The position numbers and the translations under genes are program-made. A DNA stretch of 64,000 nucleotides, taken from contig NZ_CP108054.1 of assembly GCF_036173125.1 (NCBI RefSeq), positions 1,240,001-1,304,000 on the forward strand. The letters are read 5' to 3'. The DNA comes from Streptomyces sp. NBC_00286 (GTDB lineage: Bacteria; Actinomycetota; Actinomycetes; Streptomycetales; Streptomycetaceae). Positions 16,847 to 26,640 of this stretch are shown here, in pieces. The notes below the pieces were generated by a model that was not told the DNA's origin, did no database searches, and saw only the letters and a list, made by a program, of their open reading frames with translations. Each line of letters starts with the position of its first letter. The first letter of the stretch is position 1.

Positions 16847-18163
16847 ATGGCGCTCTCCCGACGTACCCTCCTCGGCCTGGCCGCCGGCGTGCCGGCCTCT
16901 GCGGCCCTCGCGGCCTGCGGCACGTCCGGCCCCAGCAAGGGCGGCGGCGACGGCACGGCCACGTACTGGCACCTGAGCGGCCAGCCTCAGGAAGGCGTCA
17001 GGACCGGTGCGGTGGAGCGGTTCAACGAGGCCAACCCCAAGGGGCAGATCGAGGTCACCACCTTCGAGAACGACGCCTACAAGACGAAGATCAAGACCGC
17101 CATCGGCGCCGGGAAAGCGCCCACCATCATCTGGGGGTGGGGCGGCGGCACGCTGCGCACCTACGTGGAAGCCGATCAAGTCGACGACCTCACCCCGTGG
17201 TTCGACGAGAACCCTGACATCAAGAACCGGCTCTTCCCGTCCTCGTTCGGCGCGGCGACCGTCGACGGCAGGATCTACGCGATGCCGTTCGAGAGCGTGG
17301 AGCCGATCGTCCTGTTCTACAACAAAAGGGTCTTCGACGACGTCGGCGTGGAGCCGCCCCAGTCCTGGGACGACATCATGGCCCTGGTGCCTAAGTTCAA
17401 CGCGGAGGGCATAGCGCCGTTCTCCCTCGGCGGCCAGTCCCGGTGGACGAACATGATGTGGCTGGAGTTCCTGTTCGACCGCATCGGCGGCCCCGAGGTG
17501 TTCCAGGCCGTCTTCGACGGCGAGAAGGACGCCTGGTCCCACCCGGCCGCCATCGAGGCGCTGACCAAGGTGCAGGACCTGGTCAAGGCGGACGGATTCA
17601 TCAAGGGCTTCTCCTCGATCACCGCGGACTCCAACGCCGACCAGGCGCTGCTGTACACCGACAAGGCCGCAATGATGCTGCAAGGCTCCTGGTCGTACGG
17701 CATCCAGCAGACCGAGGGCGGAGACTTCGTCTCCAGCGGCGGCCTCGGTTTCATGAACTTCCCACCCGTCGAAGGCGGCAAGGGCGATCCGGGAAACTCC
17801 GTCGGCAACCCCGCCCAGTACCTGTCCATCTCCTCGAAGGCCAGCGCCAAGCAGAAGAAGATCGCGAAGGACTTCTTCGCCACCGGCGTCCTCACGGACG
17901 ACGAGGTGAAGGCGTGGATCGACACCGGGGCGGTGCCGATCCGGAAGGGCTCGGAGAAGCTGCTGGCCGAATCTGAGAGCTCCGAGTTCCTGGAGTTCGT
18001 CTACGGCATCGCCAGCAACGCGAAGGCGTTCGGCCAGTCCTGGGACCAGGCGCTCAGCCCGACGGCCGCCGAGACGCTGCTGGACAACATCGCCAAGCTG
18101 TTCCAACTGTCCATCTCGCCGCGGCAGTTCACCGACAATCTCAACAAGGTCATCGGCAAGTGA
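16847..18163 (+). CDS. Carbohydrate ABC importer, substrate-binding lipoprotein
   Basis: A 438-residue family-1 extracellular solute-binding protein. The N terminus has a twin-arginine motif SRRTLLG followed by a lipobox LAAC, so it is exported and lipidated at Cys24. The mature part contains FNEANPKGQIEV and the aromatic-rich sugar-site segments GWGGG and LLYTDKAAMMLQGSWSYG. It delivers oligosaccharides to the two permeases that follow; the next gene overlaps its stop codon by four bases. The ligand is unknown, and the locus suggests arabino- or xylo-oligosaccharides. Confidence 0.92.
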   Translation: MALSRRTLLGLAAGVPASAALAACGTSGPSKGGGDGTATYWHLSGQPQEGVRTGAVERFNEANPKGQIEVTTFENDAYKTKIKTAIGAGKAPTIIWGWGGGTLRTYVEADQVDDLTPWFDENPDIKNRLFPSSFGAATVDGRIYAMPFESVEPIVLFYNKRVFDDVGVEPPQSWDDIMALVPKFNAEGIAPFSLGGQSRWTNMMWLEFLFDRIGGPEVFQAVFDGEKDAWSHPAAIEALTKVQDLVKADGFIKGFSSITADSNADQALLYTDKAAMMLQGSWSYGIQQTEGGDFVSSGGLGFMNFPPVEGGKGDPGNSVGNPAQYLSISSKASAKQKKIAKDFFATGVLTDDEVKAWIDTGAVPIRKGSEKLLAESESSEFLEFVYGIASNAKAFGQSWDQALSPTAAETLLDNIAKLFQLSISPRQFTDNLNKVIGK

Positions 18164-19062
18164 GCGCACTCACGGGCTCTACAGCGCGCGAGGGCCGGCG
18201 CAGCATCCTGCCCTGGCTGGCCGTGCCGGCGCTGCTGTTCTTCGTCGGCTTCGCCGTGGTCCCGCTCGTCGGCGTCTTCGTGCTGAGCTTCACGACGTGG
18301 GACGGGATCGGCACCATCCACCCGTCCGGGCTGACCAGCTGGCGTGCGGTGCTCACCAACCCCGGGCTGCCGCACGCCCTCTGGGTGACATTCCTGGTGA
18401 TGGCCGTGTCCTGGGCGGTTCAGACACCGGCAAGCATTCTGCTCGGTACGTTCCTGGCCGGCCGCCAGCGCTACCGCGCGGTGCTGAGCCTGATCTACTT
18501 CGTCCCGCTCCTGCTCAGCTCCGCGGCGATCGCGGTCGCGTACAGGGCTCTGCTGGACCCCAACTTCGGGCTGGGCGCCGGGCTGGGGTTCGAGTGGCTC
18601 AGCAAGGACTGGCTGGGGCGCCCCTGGCTCGCCTTCGGCGTCGTCGTCTTCGTCGTCTCCTGGCAGTTCGTCCCGTTCCACTCGCTGATCTACCAGGGGG
18701 GCGTCCAGCAGATCCCGCAGTCCCTGTACGAGGCCGCACAGCTGGACGGCGCCGGGCAGATCCGCCAGTTCTTCAGCATCACGCTGCCCCAGCTCAAATA
18801 CACCATCATCACCTCGTCGACGCTGATGGTGATCGGCTCGCTCACCTTCTTCGACCTCATCTTCGTCCTGACCGAGGGCGGCCCAGGAGACGCCACCCGG
18901 GTCCTCGCGCTGGACATGTACAAACGGGGCTTCCAGGCCGACCTGATGGGGCCGGCCAGCGCCATCGCGGTCATCCTCGTCCTGATGGGCCTCGCCATCG
19001 CCCTGCTGCTGCGCCGGCTCGGAGGCCGGGACGCCGGTGAGAGCCAGCTTGAGGGAGTCTGA
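18160..19062 (+). CDS. Carbohydrate ABC importer permease 1 (MalF-like)
   Basis: A 300-residue inner-membrane permease with six hydrophobic segments and the cytoplasmic EAA loop EAAQLDGAGQIRQFFSITLP near residue 190, where the ATPase docks. The GTG start overlaps the stop codon of the binding protein (GTGA), so translation is coupled. It pairs with permease 2. No ATP-binding subunit is encoded here; in Streptomyces CUT1 importers commonly share the MsiK ATPase encoded elsewhere. Confidence 0.93.
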   Translation: MSALTGSTAREGRRSILPWLAVPALLFFVGFAVVPLVGVFVLSFTTWDGIGTIHPSGLTSWRAVLTNPGLPHALWVTFLVMAVSWAVQTPASILLGTFLAGRQRYRAVLSLIYFVPLLLSSAAIAVAYRALLDPNFGLGAGLGFEWLSKDWLGRPWLAFGVVVFVVSWQFVPFHSLIYQGGVQQIPQSLYEAAQLDGAGQIRQFFSITLPQLKYTIITSSTLMVIGSLTFFDLIFVLTEGGPGDATRVLALDMYKRGFQADLMGPASAIAVILVLMGLAIALLLRRLGGRDAGESQLEGV

Positions 19063-19063
19063 C

Positions 19064-19957
19064 ATGACCACCACGCTGACCAAGCCGCATCCGCAGAAGA
19101 CCACCCCACGCGAGCGGGGGCACCGTCCCGGTGCGACCGCCCGCCGGCGCAACTGGCTCGGCGGTCTGGGCGGATGGCTCTGGCTCGCCGTCGTCGTCGT
19201 ACCCCTCTACTGGATTCTCATCACCAGCCTCAAGGCCCGTAGCGACTACTACGCGAGCAACCCGCTGGCGCCGCCGACCGACCCCACACTGGACAACTAC
19301 GAGCTGGTCCTCGAGTCCGACTTCATCAGCTACTTCTGGAACAGCGTCGTGGTCACCGCCGGCGCGGTGGTGCCGGCGGTCGCGGTCTCCTTCATGGCCG
19401 CCTACGCCATCGTGCGCGGCTGGCGCATGCGGTTCCTGCGCGTGGCGAACGGCATGTTCCTCATGGGCCTCGCCATCCCGCTGCAGGCGACGGCCATCCC
19501 GGTCTATCTGATCATCATCAAGCTGCAGCTGTACGACAGCCTGCTGGCGCTGATCCTGCCGTCGATCGCCTTCGCCATCCCGCTGTCCGTGCTGATACTC
19601 GCCAACTTCATCCGCGACGTGCCCAAGGAGCTGTTCGACTCGATGCGGGTGGACGGAGCCACCGAGTGGGGGACGCTGTGGCGCCTGGCAGCGCCGCTCA
19701 CCCGCCCGGCCATCCTCACCGTGACCATCTTCAACGCGCTGACCATCTGGAACGGATTTCTGCTGCCGCTGATCCTCACCCAGAGCCCTTCCCAGCGGAC
19801 TCTGCCGCTCGCCCTGTGGACCTTCCAAGGGGAGTACGGGGTCAACGTCCCCGCCCTCCTGGCCGCCGTCGTCCTCACCACCCTGCCCCTGATCATCCTG
19901 TACGCGTTCGGCCGCCGTCAGCTGCTGAGCGGTCTGACCGCCGGATTCAGCCGTTGA
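19064..19957 (+). CDS. Carbohydrate ABC importer permease 2 (MalG-like)
   Basis: A 297-residue permease with six membrane spans after a basic cytosolic N terminus. The EAA-type loop reads DSMRVDGATEWGTLWRLAAPLTRPA near residue 190. ATG 19064 follows the permease 1 stop by one base and a GAGGGAG ribosome site; an upstream in-frame start would overlap permease 1. It forms the channel with permease 1. Confidence 0.93.
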   Translation: MTTTLTKPHPQKTTPRERGHRPGATARRRNWLGGLGGWLWLAVVVVPLYWILITSLKARSDYYASNPLAPPTDPTLDNYELVLESDFISYFWNSVVVTAGAVVPAVAVSFMAAYAIVRGWRMRFLRVANGMFLMGLAIPLQATAIPVYLIIIKLQLYDSLLALILPSIAFAIPLSVLILANFIRDVPKELFDSMRVDGATEWGTLWRLAAPLTRPAILTVTIFNALTIWNGFLLPLILTQSPSQRTLPLALWTFQGEYGVNVPALLAAVVLTTLPLIILYAFGRRQLLSGLTAGFSR

Positions 19958-20101
19958 CCGACGCTGACGCCGTGGCCGGTGGGCAGGCGAAGCGGATCTG
20001 GGCCGGGCCGGAGCCCTGACGCGATCTGCCCCCCTTGAGTCCCTCGTCTACCTGTTCGCCCGTCGCGCCCTGGCCAAGGGGCTGACGGGCGTCGGAGGAA
20101 A

Positions 20102-22483
20102 GTGAAAGCCAACGTGGCTGTAGACAACACCACCGAAATCTCCCTCTGGAACGACCCCACCGTTTCCGTCACCGCGAGAGTCGACGCCCTGATCGACGCG
20201 ATGACCCTTCAGGAGAAGATCGCCCAGCTGTACGGAGTGTGGGTGGGCGCCTCCGATCAGGGCGGTGAAGTGGCCCCCCACCAGCACGACATGGAGGAGG
20301 CCGTCGATCTCGACGCGCTCCTGCCCAACGGACTGGGCCAGCTGACCCGGCCCTTCGGCACGGTCCCGGTCGACCCCGCCCTGGGTGCACTCTCCCTGGC
20401 CCGCACCCAGAGCCGTATCGCCGCCACGAACCGGTTCGGCATCCCCGCTCTCGCGCATGACGAGTGTCTGGCCGGCTTCGCCGCCTGGGGGGCGACGGCC
20501 TACCCCGTTCCGCTGTCCTGGGGCGCCACCTTCGATCCGGACACGGTGCGGCTCATGGCCGCCGCCATCGGCCGCGACATGCGTGCCGTCGGCGTCCACC
20601 AGGGACTCGCGCCCGTCCTGGATGTGGTGCGCGACGCCCGCTGGGGCCGGGTCGAGGAGACCATCGGCGAGGACCCGTACCTCGTCGGCACCATCGGGAC
20701 GGCATACGTGCAGGGCCTTGAGTCCGCCGGGATCGTCGCCACCCTCAAGCACTTCGCCGGCTACTCGGCCTCTCACGCCGGCCGTAACCTCGCTCCCTCC
20801 TCCATGGGCCCGCGTGAACGCGCCGACGTTCTGCTGCCTCCCTTCGAGATGGCGATCCGTGAGGGCGGCGCCCGGTCGGTGATGAACGCCTACACCGACA
20901 CCGACGGCATGCCCTCCGCGGCCGACGAGGATCTGCTCACCGGACTGCTGCGCGACACGTGGGGCTTCGACGGCACTGTCGTCGCCGACTACTTCGCCAT
21001 CGCCTTCCTGACGACGCTGCACGGCATCGCAGCGGACTGGGCCGGCGCCGCCGGCACGGCGCTGCGCGCCGGCATCGACGTCGAACTGCCCAATGTCAAA
21101 ACCTACGGCGCGCCCTTGGCCGAGGCCGTCGCCGACGGCCGCATACCGGAGGCGTTGGTCGATCGCGCCTTGCGCCGGACACTCACCCAGAAGGCGATGC
21201 TCGGCCTGCTCGACCCGGACTGGAGCCCCGTACCGGCCGCGCTCGACGGGGTGGACCTGGACGACCCGGCCGCCCTGCGCGGCCGGATCGACCTGGACGG
21301 TCCGGAGAATCGCGCGCTGGCCCGCACGATCGCCGAGGAAGCGGTCGTGCTGCTGAGCAACGACGGCACCCTGCCGCTCGAGAGGCCGCGCCGCATCGCC
21401 CTGCTCGGTCCCAACGCCGACGAGCCCAGCGCCGTACTCGGCTGCTACTCCTTCCCCCAGCACATCGGCGTCCGCCACCCCGGTACCCCACTCGGCATCG
21501 AGCTGCCCACGCTGCGCGACACTCTCGCCGCCGAGTTCCCCGACGCCGAGATCACGGTCGCCCGCGGCACCGGAATCGACGACGGAGATCTCTCCGGCAT
21601 CCGCGAGGCCACCCGGGTGGCACGCGAGGCCGACATCGCCCTGGTCGTGCTCGGCGACCGCGCCGGGCTCTTCGGGCGGGGCACCAGCGGCGAGGGATGT
21701 GACGTCGATTCGCTGCGGCTGCCCGGCGCGCAGCAGCAACTGCTCGACGCCCTGCTCGACCTGGAGACACCCGTGGTCACCGTGCTGCTCGCGGGACGAC
21801 CGTACGCCCTCGGCCGCGCCGTGGAGGAGTCCGCTGCGATCGTGCAGTCCTTCTTCCCGGGTGAGGAGGGCACTCACGCGATCGCCGGGGTGCTCAGTGG
21901 CCGTACCAATCCCTCCGGACGTCTCCCGGTCAGCGTGCCGCGCGGGCCGGGCTCCCAGCCGGCCACGTACCTCGGGGCACGGCTCGCTCACGTCAGCGAG
22001 GTGTCCACGATCGACCCGACCCCCGCGTTCGCCTTCGGTCACGGTCTGTCCTACACGCGGTTCGACTGGACAGGCCTGACCGTGGACGTCCAGGAGGCTC
22101 CGACGGACGGTGAGTTCACCCTCACCTTCACCGTCCGCAACACAGGCGAGCGGTCCGGAACCGAGGTCGTCCAGCTCTATCTGCACGACCCGGTCGCCTC
22201 CGTCGTCCAGCCGGTGCAGCGCCTCGTCGGCTACACCCGGGTGGAACTGAAGCCAGGCGAAGCCCGGCGCCTCCGTGCCACGGTCCCGGCCGACCTCGCC
22301 TCCTTCACCGGACGCGACGGTCGGCGCGTCGTCGAACCGGGCGAGCTGGAAGTGCGGTTGGCCGCCTCCAGCGCGGATCCGCGCCTGACGGCCAGGGTCA
22401 CATTGACCGGAACCGAGCGCCATGTGGATCACACGCGCCGCTTGCACGCCACGATCGGGCAGGAGCCGGTTACCCGGGCATGA
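20102..22483 (+). CDS. GH3 beta-glycosidase, cytosolic (beta-xylosidase/beta-glucosidase type)
   Basis: A 793-residue three-domain GH3 enzyme: a TIM barrel (about 20-330), an alpha/beta sandwich (about 340-600, with the GDRAGLFGRGTSGEG segment) and a C-terminal fibronectin-III-like domain (about 680-780). The catalytic nucleophile is D296 in VVADY, and KHFAGY carries the conserved Lys-His pair. No signal peptide is present, so it acts inside the cell on sugars imported by the upstream ABC system, 144 bp away on the same strand. The GTG at 20102 lies close to GGAGG (3 nt); a GTG at 20114 is an alternative. Subsite specificity cannot be read. Confidence 0.92.
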   Translation: MKANVAVDNTTEISLWNDPTVSVTARVDALIDAMTLQEKIAQLYGVWVGASDQGGEVAPHQHDMEEAVDLDALLPNGLGQLTRPFGTVPVDPALGALSLARTQSRIAATNRFGIPALAHDECLAGFAAWGATAYPVPLSWGATFDPDTVRLMAAAIGRDMRAVGVHQGLAPVLDVVRDARWGRVEETIGEDPYLVGTIGTAYVQGLESAGIVATLKHFAGYSASHAGRNLAPSSMGPRERADVLLPPFEMAIREGGARSVMNAYTDTDGMPSAADEDLLTGLLRDTWGFDGTVVADYFAIAFLTTLHGIAADWAGAAGTALRAGIDVELPNVKTYGAPLAEAVADGRIPEALVDRALRRTLTQKAMLGLLDPDWSPVPAALDGVDLDDPAALRGRIDLDGPENRALARTIAEEAVVLLSNDGTLPLERPRRIALLGPNADEPSAVLGCYSFPQHIGVRHPGTPLGIELPTLRDTLAAEFPDAEITVARGTGIDDGDLSGIREATRVAREADIALVVLGDRAGLFGRGTSGEGCDVDSLRLPGAQQQLLDALLDLETPVVTVLLAGRPYALGRAVEESAAIVQSFFPGEEGTHAIAGVLSGRTNPSGRLPVSVPRGPGSQPATYLGARLAHVSEVSTIDPTPAFAFGHGLSYTRFDWTGLTVDVQEAPTDGEFTLTFTVRNTGERSGTEVVQLYLHDPVASVVQPVQRLVGYTRVELKPGEARRLRATVPADLASFTGRDGRRVVEPGELEVRLAASSADPRLTARVTLTGTERHVDHTRRLHATIGQEPVTRA

Positions 22484-23039
22484 ACCAGACGTGCGCAGGG
22501 CACGTCGCGGTAGCGGTAGCGGTAGCGCTGCGCTGCGCTGCGCACACGGAACCGCAGGGCCCGGCATGTGGTGGTCGGGGCCCGGTGCATCCTGGGTGCC
22601 TTGTGGCTACGCGGCCTGCACGAGCTGCGCCGCCTGCACATCACCCGGAAGAACGCCGCCCCCAACCACCCCACCATCTGCGGCAAGGCTGTCGCCGACA
22701 ACCCGGTTCGGTGTCCGCACGGCATCTGACGAGCCGACTTGGGGATCAGTCGGAGTTCGGACCCCGGCCCGGTCGGTGTCTTGTCCGCAGCCACGTGAGG
22801 GGAGAAGCCAGGCTCGGCGGCATGCGCCTCGACGGTTCGATCCAATCGGGTTACCGCCCCCGCCACTTCGAGCAGTCCGGCCAACAGACCCGCCGGTGAC
22901 GGCATCATGGCCGGGGGCCGACCCCACGGCAGACGCCTCACCGAGGCGGCCCGGCAGGCCGAACAACAACACGCGACGGCCTGCCCGGGTGTCGGTGGCA
23001 GCAATCACGACGACGGCGACCAGCAGCCAGCCCTCGATC
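22484..23039. other. Decayed intergenic DNA after the GH3 gene
   Basis: No intact gene is supported. At 22508-22525 the hexamer CGGTAG is repeated three times and at 22526-22540 the pentamer CGCTG three times, a small slippage tract. Frames on the minus strand look like worn-out coding sequence with stops and may belong to the adjacent transposase remnant or another lost gene. Confidence 0.45.
22508..22540. repeat. Short tandem repeats (CGGTAG)3 and (CGCTG)3
   Basis: Two abutting microsatellites in non-coding DNA just after the GH3 stop. They are direct repeats without copy-to-copy variation. Confidence 0.85.
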
Positions 23040-23551
23040 ATCCGCACCTCCGGGTGGCTTTGTTGGGCAACCGGCCAGACGGGGGCGAGCCAGCCCCAGA
23101 ACGTCCACGGCCAGTCCCCGCTTGCGGCCCGACACCTTCTTGTTGGCGTCCAGTCCCGTCGTGGTCTTCGGGACACCGGCGGCCGCGCGGACGGACTGGG
23201 TGTCCCGAAGACCACGAGGGACGGGTCCTCTAATCGGCGGGCCCTCTCCCGCACCTGGCAGCGCAGGAGTTCCTGGATCCGCTGGTCGAGACCGTCCTGA
23301 CGCCACAGCGTGAAGTAGTAGAACACCGCCGACCAGGCCGGGAAGTCGTGGGGCAGATAGCGCCACTGGCAGCCCGTCCGGTTCTGGTAGAAGATCGCGT
23401 TCACGACCTCCCGCAGGTCACAGGCCCCGGGGTCCCCGGTCGCCGACCGTGCCACCCGGTCCTGCTTCGAGGCAGTGATCATCGGCTCGATCAACCGCCA
23501 CTGCTCGTCCGATAAGTCGCTGGGGTACGGCTCTCGCTCCATACCCTGCAT
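23040..23551 (-). pseudogene. IS5-type transposase, frameshifted and truncated
   Basis: The first ~110 codons from the ATG at 23551 (or 23542) read as the N-terminal domain of an IS5-type transposase, with LSDEQWRLIEPMI, the FYQNRTGCQWRYLPHDFPAW motif and RRLEDPSLVV. The catalytic part continues in another frame (SVRAAAGVPKTTTGLDANKKVSGRKRG), so a frameshift near 23210 separates them. The remaining half is unrecognisable. It lies between the GH3 and GH29 genes and interrupts the polysaccharide locus. Confidence 0.8.
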
Positions 23552-23706
23552 CCCAGCATGGACAGTGGAACAGGATGATCTGCATGAGATGCGGCACTCC
23601 GCACGACGCCATCATGGCCGTTCTCGTTGGGCGCGAGCGCGGGGTGGCGGGAGCGGGCGTATCCGCACCGCTCCCCCGTCATTCGACACCGTTCCGCAAA
23701 AGCCGA

Positions 23707-23745
23707 CCGACGACGGGCGTCGGTGAAGGCGCCGCCCGTCGTCGG
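23707..23745 (-). terminator. Hairpin terminator after the GH29 gene
   Basis: Perfect 13-bp arms at 23707-23719 and 23733-23745 around a 13-nt loop, starting five bases past the GH29 stop codon on the minus strand. Confidence 0.75.
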
Positions 23746-23750
23746 AATCG

Positions 23751-25712
23751 TCAGAGGGCGATGATCTGCCACTGCTTCTCAAGCGCGCGGTTGTAAGCGA
23801 ACTGGTTGATGTTGGCCCCGTCGGCGGTCGAGCCTCCGTCGACGTTGAGCGACAGTCCGCTGAACCGGTTGGTGAGGTAGTAGTAGCCGTCGCCGGTCGG
23901 CGTGACCGCCCAGTGCTGCTGGGGAACGTTGTGGTCCCCGTAGAGGGAGACGTTCCCGCCGTCCACCCGCGAGAGTCCGGCCACCTCCATCAGCTTGCCG
24001 CTGTTCACGTTCTTGATCTCGTAGTAGCCGTCTCCGGTGGAGGCGAAGGTCCACTTCTGGGCGGTGTTGTTCAGCCACGGCCACTGCTGGATGTTGGTGC
24101 CGTTGGCGGTGCCGAAGTTGTACACGTCGGCGACTTTTCCGCTCTTGCGGTTGACGATGCGGTAGACAGTGCCGTCGCCCGGCAGGACTTTCGACACCGG
24201 TACAGGCTTGGCCGTCCGGCCGCCGATCCTGACGCCGCCCATGTTGGCGTAGCCGCCGGTGGCCGCGTTGGCCTGGATCCGTACGAAGCCCACGTTCCGG
24301 GCGGGCCATTCGGCCACCTTGGTGGCGCGGTCGCCGGCCCAGGTGCCGGTGGCGACCCGGGTGAAGTTCGTGCCGTCGGTGCTCGTGGAGATGGTGTACG
24401 AGGTGATGTCACCGTCGGTTGAGTTGCTGCGGTTCCACTGCTTGGGCAGGTACTCCAGGGTGGAGACGTTGCTCCACACCCCGCCCAGGTCGATCGTGAT
24501 CGAGTGAGGCAGGGCCGGGGACAGTCCCCACGTCGACCAGCAGGTCTCGTAGCCCCTGTCGCTCAGCCCGTCGATGGCGTTGAGCGGTCCTTCGCCGGTG
24601 CGGAATCCGGTGGCGTAGGCGCTGACGGGGGTCACCGGGTGTTCGGCGCGGGACATCTGGGCGGGCAGTGGCGGGCGGGAGGTGTTCGGGCTCCATGCCG
24701 CCCCGACTTCGGCAAGTCGGTTGACGATGTTGGTGTCCAGCTTGCCGTTGCGGTTGGTCGGGCAGTTGAGGATGAACGAGGTGTACTTCGGTTCCAGGTC
24801 CGCCAGGTGCGACAGGATCGCGTCCTTGCTCATCAGGCCCTCGGTCGGCGTGGACGGATGCCAGAACCACCCGTTGCTGATCGTCTGTCCCTGCGTGGCG
24901 GCGTAGGTGTTTCCGGCCGGCGCGGTGATGCCCAGCGGCTCCTCGAAGTAGATGGCGTCGCCGAGGAACGGTACCGACAGTCCGCCGTGGTCGATCATGA
25001 CGATGTCCGGCTGGAGCGACTTCACGTGCTCGCGGATCCGCTGGTACGAGACGGCCTGCTGGCCCATCTGCCACGCGTAGCCGTCGGTGACGAACATGTC
25101 GATGGTGCCGTAGTTGGTGAGCAACTCGGTGATCTGACCGAGCATGAAGGTCATATCGCTGGGCTGGATGGCATCGGTGATCTCGAGACCGGACACCTTG
25201 TGCCGGCTCTCCCATGCCTCGACGCCGAAGGTGCGGTCCCAGATCGAGTAGTAGAACCCGACCTTCAGCCCCTTCGCCCGGAAGGCGTCGCAGTACGCCC
25301 GCACCACGTCCTGCTTGTAGGAGCTGTTCGCGACGTTCTGGGTGCCATACGCGCTCGGCCACAGGGCGAAGCCGTCATGATGCTTGGTCGTCAGGATGCC
25401 GTAACTCATCTTCGCCGCGGCGGCGGCGGCCGCCCACTGAGCACAGTCCACGGCTGTGGGGGCGAACAGAGCGGGGTTCTGGTTCGGGGCGGCCCACTCC
25501 TCGTTGGTAAACGTGCCCAGGCTGAAGTGGTTGAACATGCCGAACCGCATGTTCACCAGGTTTTCCAGGTTGGTCTGGGGGTCCGCGGCAGCCGCCTCCG
25601 CCAACAGGGGCGACAACGCGGGGATCACGGGCAGCGCGGTCGCGGCCACAGCGGCGCCCGCGGCGCCCGCGGCGCCCAGCAGCGTGCGACGGGACAGTCT
25701 TCCTGACGACAT
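23751..25712 (-). CDS. Secreted GH29 alpha-L-fucosidase with F5/8C and ricin-B modules
   Basis: A 653-residue exported enzyme. The twin-arginine signal peptide SRRTLLGAAG is followed by an Ala-rich cleavage region near residue 43. The GH29 barrel (about 45-385) has GMFNHFSLGTF, the TKHHDGFALW metal-free substrate loop and the predicted nucleophile D210 in FVTDGY. A coagulation factor 5/8 C-type module (about 400-515, with GYETCWSTWG) and a ricin-B/CBM13 module (about 520-653, QxW repeats) follow. It removes alpha-L-fucose or a related deoxysugar from plant glycans outside the cell. ATG 25712 has GGAG ten bases upstream; the open frame before it has no signal sequence. It is divergent from the first GH43 gene. 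Confidence 0.88.
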   Translation of the reverse strand: MSSGRLSRRTLLGAAGAAGAAVAATALPVIPALSPLLAEAAAADPQTNLENLVNMRFGMFNHFSLGTFTNEEWAAPNQNPALFAPTAVDCAQWAAAAAAAKMSYGILTTKHHDGFALWPSAYGTQNVANSSYKQDVVRAYCDAFRAKGLKVGFYYSIWDRTFGVEAWESRHKVSGLEITDAIQPSDMTFMLGQITELLTNYGTIDMFVTDGYAWQMGQQAVSYQRIREHVKSLQPDIVMIDHGGLSVPFLGDAIYFEEPLGITAPAGNTYAATQGQTISNGWFWHPSTPTEGLMSKDAILSHLADLEPKYTSFILNCPTNRNGKLDTNIVNRLAEVGAAWSPNTSRPPLPAQMSRAEHPVTPVSAYATGFRTGEGPLNAIDGLSDRGYETCWSTWGLSPALPHSITIDLGGVWSNVSTLEYLPKQWNRSNSTDGDITSYTISTSTDGTNFTRVATGTWAGDRATKVAEWPARNVGFVRIQANAATGGYANMGGVRIGGRTAKPVPVSKVLPGDGTVYRIVNRKSGKVADVYNFGTANGTNIQQWPWLNNTAQKWTFASTGDGYYEIKNVNSGKLMEVAGLSRVDGGNVSLYGDHNVPQQHWAVTPTGDGYYYLTNRFSGLSLNVDGGSTADGANINQFAYNRALEKQWQIIAL

Positions 25713-26640
25713 GGGGGGGTTACTCCTACGTCCAGGGGATTCGGCGCTTGCCTCCACGGGAAACCACTTGTCCGTTCGCGGGAGGAAGCCGCACACCCCG
25801 ACGACTTGGGCACGAGGGCGTGCCTTGACAGGGAGAACACACGAGTGGCGCGGTACTTCTGGGTGTCGGGTACCGGATGTTACGCATGAAGTTCGACCAT
25901 GTGACCCGTCCGTGTCAACGGGCGTGCAGGGATGAATCACCATCCACGAGAAGTAACTTTGACCGTTAAGAGCCGTGATATTGCGGTTCGCCCGTCGCCA
26001 GACATCACATGTCTAGTGCCTCCACCCACCCGGGCCACCCGGAATGCAGACGACGAACAGCACCGTGACCGCAGAACCCACGGCCGACCCAGCCCTGCGT
26101 CGGCAGGAACGCCATGCGTGGCACATTCGCCGACCGCGACCAGCCTTTTCAGATCCAACGGGCTACTGCTGCCGGAGGTATTGACGCATCTCGCTTCTCA
26201 CACTTAACGTCTGCCCGACCATACGAACGTCGTTCGATTTACCGAACACATCACTTCGGCGGACAGGCAGTCGGCTACAGAGGCTTCCTCCGGCCGAGCC
26301 GAGCACTGGAAGGCACACGGCACCGCGCCCACGCGCGCTCGAATCGACAACCGACCGGCAGACCCCGCACCACGACCGCCCCACTCGGGCGAGAACCGTG
26401 CCGTCACCTCACAAGCTGTCACCACGAAACGCACCGGCATCGTGTGGCCAGTCCCGCGGTCACCACGGCGAGGTGCACCGCACACGGGAGACATACCGCT
26501 GACCGGATCCGACCACCCCCTTCCGCGTCGTGCAGCAGCCGGTCCTGTCCCCCCAACACTGAGACCGAGCTCCCCCCTCGCCACCCCGCTTCTCCCTGTT
26601 TCACCGGGTGGTGGCATCTGCAGAACGACAGGAGATGTAC
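25713..26640. other. 928-bp divergent control region, GH29 / GH43
   Basis: No gene is supported in this long space. It contains the strongest operator-like cluster of the locus near 26224-26247, where CGAAC/GTTCG half-sites form two overlapping palindromes. The region between about 25920 and 26000 is relatively AT-rich and may hold a promoter for one of the genes. Remaining frames are shadow-like. Confidence 0.55.
26232..26247. promoter_or_regulatory. CAZyme palindrome site 1 (GTTC-N8-GAAC)
   Basis: One of three identical-architecture palindromes upstream of secreted enzymes in this locus. The neighbouring bases also form CGAAC-GTC-GTTCG (26224-26236), so three half-sites are spaced here. 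The right arm is followed by ACA as in the other two sites. Confidence 0.6.

Noticed and set aside
20048..22567. 839-codon minus-strand frame opposite GH3
   Set aside because: No domain, no ribosome site and composition typical of antisense to GC-rich coding DNA.
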